64,000 nucleotides of DNA from Deltaproteobacteria bacterium (GTDB lineage: Bacteria; Bdellovibrionota; Bdellovibrionia; Bdellovibrionales; Bdellovibrionaceae). The stretch covers positions 40,334 to 104,333 of the forward strand of contig JABDFK010000002.1 of assembly GCA_013286585.1 (NCBI GenBank), written 5' to 3'. Below the pieces are notes generated by a model, which saw only the letters and a list, made by a program, of their open reading frames with translations, did not search any database and was not told where the DNA came from. A program made the translations under genes and the position numbers. Below, one piece after another: positions 61,701 to 64,000 of the stretch (positions are counted from its first letter, which is position 1; each line of letters starts with the position of its first letter).

Positions 61701-63182
61701 ATGTTGTCTAAGAAGTTTGTGTCGTCTTCTTTTGCGTTATTTTTTGTGGTCATCTTAAGTGTGTCCGCACTGGCTGATCTGCCCCAAGGGTCTTGTGGCG
61801 ATGCTCAAAAAACACAAACCACCACCACTCAGACGGCCGTGATCAATGGCGTCAGCCTGGCTTACCAGGCGACCACTGGCTTCATCGAAGTCACGGCCGC
61901 CGACAATAGCTCGAAGGCTTGTGTGTTTTACACTTCCTATACGGTCAACTCTCAAAACAGCCAACGTCCGATCACATTTGCATTCAATGGCGGACCGGGA
62001 TCGGCGTCTCTGTGGCTGCACATGGGTTTTATGGCTCCGCTTCGTGTGGACATGGGAGCGGATGGGCTGACTCCCCCAGCATCACTGGACTTGATCACCA
62101 ATGATTATTCGCCTTTGGACGTTACAGACATCGTTATGATTGATCCCGTGGCCACCGGTTTTAGTCACACGGAATCTGGCGCTAACACTCCATTTTTTGG
62201 AGTCAAAAATGATTACACCTCTGTCGGCGCCTTTGTGCAAAATTACCTGAGCTTGAACGACCGCTGGTTGTCGCCGAAATTCATCCTTGGTGAAAGCTAT
62301 GGTGGCATTCGCGGAAATCTTTTGGTGAACTACTTGCAAAGCAGTTTGAATATTCCGATCGATGGTTTGATTTTGATTTCACCAGCGGTGTCCGATCTTT
62401 CTTTTTTCGAGTCTGCTGCTGACAACTTGGTTCCCTACTGGACTTTCCTACCCAGTTTCGCCACCACGGCTTGGTTCCATGGCAAGATTGGCGCCCAATA
62501 CAAATCCCTGGTGGCCTCGCAAGTCTTTGTGAAGGCCCAGGCCTTTGCTGAAAATCGCTATCGTCCCGCACTAGAAATGGGAAGCCTCATCGACAATGCG
62601 GAGTTCAACTCTGTCGCCCAAGAATTGTCCGATTGGACCGGTCTGCCGGTCTCGCAAATCATGAACCTGAATCTGCGGATCACTGATGGGAATATGTTCA
62701 GCGGACTTCTGGCCGACAGCCAGATGACCATCGGTCGCTTCGACAGCCGCTTCCGTTCCTTAAATCTGACTCACGGTGGATCGGGCGATCCTAGCGATAA
62801 CGCCACTGGAATTCGTTATGTGCCCGCAATCAACCAATATCTTCGTGTGAATCTGGGATTCAAAACGACTTCGCCTTACGCTGAATTTGCAACCATCCAA
62901 GATTGGCCCATTTCACAGAGCGATGGCATCGACACCATGGTGCAACTGTCGGATGCCATGGTGGTCAATCCCCGCCTGCGAGTGTTGGTCGCCAGCGGAT
63001 ATTTTGATCTGGCTTGCCCCATGGGAACCGTCGACTACGAGATCGAGCAAATGCCTCATGGAAAAATTCTTTCGTCGCGAATTTCTCACACGAGATATCC
63101 GAGCGGTCACATGTTGTATTTGAATCCACCGGTACTGGCACAGCTTAAGAGCGACGTAGCTGGCTTTATACAAAAATACTGA
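61701..63182 (+). CDS. Exported serine carboxypeptidase (S10 family)
   Basis: A 493-residue exported alpha/beta hydrolase of the S10 serine carboxypeptidase family. TGGAGG lies before the ATG at 61701 and a signal peptide ends at ALA. Family motifs are NGGPGSASLW (oxyanion), GESYGG with Ser199, Asp436 (GYFDLACP) and His470 (PSGHMLY). S10 enzymes remove C-terminal residues from peptides, often at acidic pH. Together with the subtilase upstream this suggests a local set of secreted peptidases. Confidence 0.93.
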   Translation: MLSKKFVSSSFALFFVVILSVSALADLPQGSCGDAQKTQTTTTQTAVINGVSLAYQATTGFIEVTAADNSSKACVFYTSYTVNSQNSQRPITFAFNGGPGSASLWLHMGFMAPLRVDMGADGLTPPASLDLITNDYSPLDVTDIVMIDPVATGFSHTESGANTPFFGVKNDYTSVGAFVQNYLSLNDRWLSPKFILGESYGGIRGNLLVNYLQSSLNIPIDGLILISPAVSDLSFFESAADNLVPYWTFLPSFATTAWFHGKIGAQYKSLVASQVFVKAQAFAENRYRPALEMGSLIDNAEFNSVAQELSDWTGLPVSQIMNLNLRITDGNMFSGLLADSQMTIGRFDSRFRSLNLTHGGSGDPSDNATGIRYVPAINQYLRVNLGFKTTSPYAEFATIQDWPISQSDGIDTMVQLSDAMVVNPRLRVLVASGYFDLACPMGTVDYEIEQMPHGKILSSRISHTRYPSGHMLYLNPPVLAQLKSDVAGFIQKY

Positions 63183-63211
63183 CGCGAGGATTCGCAGGGC
63201 CTAGAGCGCGA

Positions 63212-63484
63212 TCATTGCTCGGGCACGAAATCATGGCACTGTGGACTTTCCCCCGGCCTGCATGGGCGTAAATCGCCAGGGCGTGTCCTTCCGGGGCCCG
63301 TGGAATGATCCAACGGAGCACAATAGGTGGGAGGATTGGGACCCGTCCACCCTACAACGGAACATAGATAATGATTCCCGTAGCTGTCGCAGGGATTTTG
63401 GGAATAACCACAACTGGTAAAAGCCGCGTGGGATACAAGCGAGTATCCCACAACGATGGAAAGAATTAGATATTTAGATCCCAT
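63212..63484 (-). CDS. Small exported Cys-rich protein
   Basis: A 90-residue exported protein with a signal peptide (SKYLILSIVVGYSLVSHAA) and six cysteines in the mature part (TSCGYSQNPCDSYG, YLCSVVG, TYCAPLD, RPCRPGESPQC). It starts 11 bases inside the end of the previous gene on the same strand, so the two are coupled. No family recognised. Confidence 0.65.
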   Translation of the reverse strand: MGSKYLILSIVVGYSLVSHAAFTSCGYSQNPCDSYGNHYLCSVVGWTGPNPPTYCAPLDHSTGPGRTRPGDLRPCRPGESPQCHDFVPEQ

Positions 63485-63911
63485 GAAGATCCCCAGCTAC
63501 TAGCTCGCAGGCTCCTGTTTCAATGGTGGCATAACTGCCGGGAAAATCACCGAACGGCGCCTCTAGGGCAAAAGAATTTGCCATCGCAAAACCGCTGGCC
63601 CCAGGAAAGAACCCAACTGTAAATTGGAGGCCACTTCTTTCCTCATCAAACATCAGAATGGAGCCAAACCCTGCCACATGAGGTTTGGCCTCATTGGCTG
63701 ACATTTTCTTCGACACCTTGCCTAGGCGAAAACTAATTCCAACAGCATTTGGGTGAGTGCCAGGAGAAAGTTCCCCTTCGTTATCAAACACCAGTTCCGC
63801 ATTTTGAGAGCTGCACTTGTATCTGAATGTCTTCGGAATCTGCGCTTGAACGTTCACTCCGAAGAGCAATACCGCCAAACCCATTTTTTTGAATGTAATT
63901 ATTTGTTTCAT
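63474..63911 (-). CDS. Exported hypothetical protein
   Basis: A 145-residue exported protein. AAGGAG precedes the ATG and the signal peptide ends at VQAQ. The mature part is strand-rich with two cysteines (YKCSSQN near the start, GACELVAG near the end) that could join the ends. It is followed by the small Cys-rich gene with an 11-base overlap and preceded by another gene that runs off the window, so at least three exported genes share this strand. No family recognised. Confidence 0.7.
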   Translation of the reverse strand: MKQIITFKKMGLAVLLFGVNVQAQIPKTFRYKCSSQNAELVFDNEGELSPGTHPNAVGISFRLGKVSKKMSANEAKPHVAGFGSILMFDEERSGLQFTVGFFPGASGFAMANSFALEAPFGDFPGSYATIETGACELVAGDLHGI

Positions 63912-63925
63912 GATTCAACTCCTTT

Positions 63926-64000
63926 TCACAATTGGTTACAAAGACCGGCGCCCGCCAACAACGGAAGCTCGTGCATCGGTGGGATATGGGTGACGTTCTG
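63926..64000 (-). CDS. C-terminus of a further minus-strand gene (partial)
   Basis: The minus strand reads as an open frame from the window edge to a TGA at 63926-63928; its last visible residues are HELPLLAGAGLCNQL. A ribosome-binding site for the next gene follows at once, and the two neighbours on this strand are exported proteins. Only 24 codons are visible, so it could be a chance frame. Confidence 0.4.
   Translation of the reverse strand, partial: QNVTHIPPMHELPLLAGAGLCNQL

Overview
The window looks like a chromosomal segment from a Bdellovibrio-like predatory or gliding bacterium (Bdellovibrionota). The grounds are many exported proteins of unknown family, a three-gene TolQ/TolR/TolR motor fused into a Glt-like gliding operon, minor-pilin genes, several response regulators with PilZ-type or HD-GYP tails, and a recurring export motif (aromatic-Gln-Asn-Cys) behind the N-terminal membrane segment of three large proteins. 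The assignment is an inference from gene content, because no rRNA or marker set is present. Two tRNA genes (Ala-GGC and Leu-GAG) and argS are the only translation genes.

Layout. 1-3830 (all minus): secreted protein, ridA, ydcF, then an MlaE-MlaF-MlaD lipid transporter whose ATPase has lost key residues. 3968-8114: tRNA-Ala, a palindromic repeat, a four-helix-bundle protein and several small exported proteins. 8111-9061: a YeiH transporter. 9135-11724: a V4R sensor, histidine kinase and response regulator. 11721-15656 (minus): a TolC-HlyD-EmrB efflux operon with a 56-residue protein at its end. 15850-20237: a dense signalling block (two response regulators with PilZ-like tails, a REC-HD-GYP protein, a REC-kinase and a lone phosphoacceptor-domain peptide). 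20575-22937: a GNAT / desaturase / haem-oxygenase-like oxidase operon. 23807-27691: two HTH regulators and a three-gene minor-pilin operon. 27814-30245: glycerophosphodiesterase and a GlpT-like transporter.

30296-37055 is accessory: a double seven-bladed RCC1 propeller, a long inverted-repeat element, a papain-like protein, a frameshifted REP-type transposase and two tandem leucine-rich-repeat proteins. 37328-48551 is one tightly packed operon of ten genes that resembles the Agl-Glt gliding motor and envelope complex of Myxococcus. 48533-53344 holds exported proteins, including a clan GH-A-like glycosidase and a protein made of a recent tandem duplication. 53390-53840 has a perfect 44-bp palindrome beside tRNA-Leu and a possible small RNA with a strong terminator. 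53844-64000 holds dienelactone hydrolase, argS, a subtilase, a propeller protein, an S10 carboxypeptidase and small Cys-containing exported proteins.

How it fits together: the window is dominated by envelope and surface functions. Four sites with a TAAACAATA core lie before the efflux operon, between the signalling block and the lipid operon, directly before the lipid operon, and before a response regulator. They suggest a small local regulon. The strongest candidates for undescribed biology are this possible regulon with the three-gene lipid operon, the Glt-like operon with its degenerate VWA lipoprotein, and the palindromes that follow both tRNA genes.
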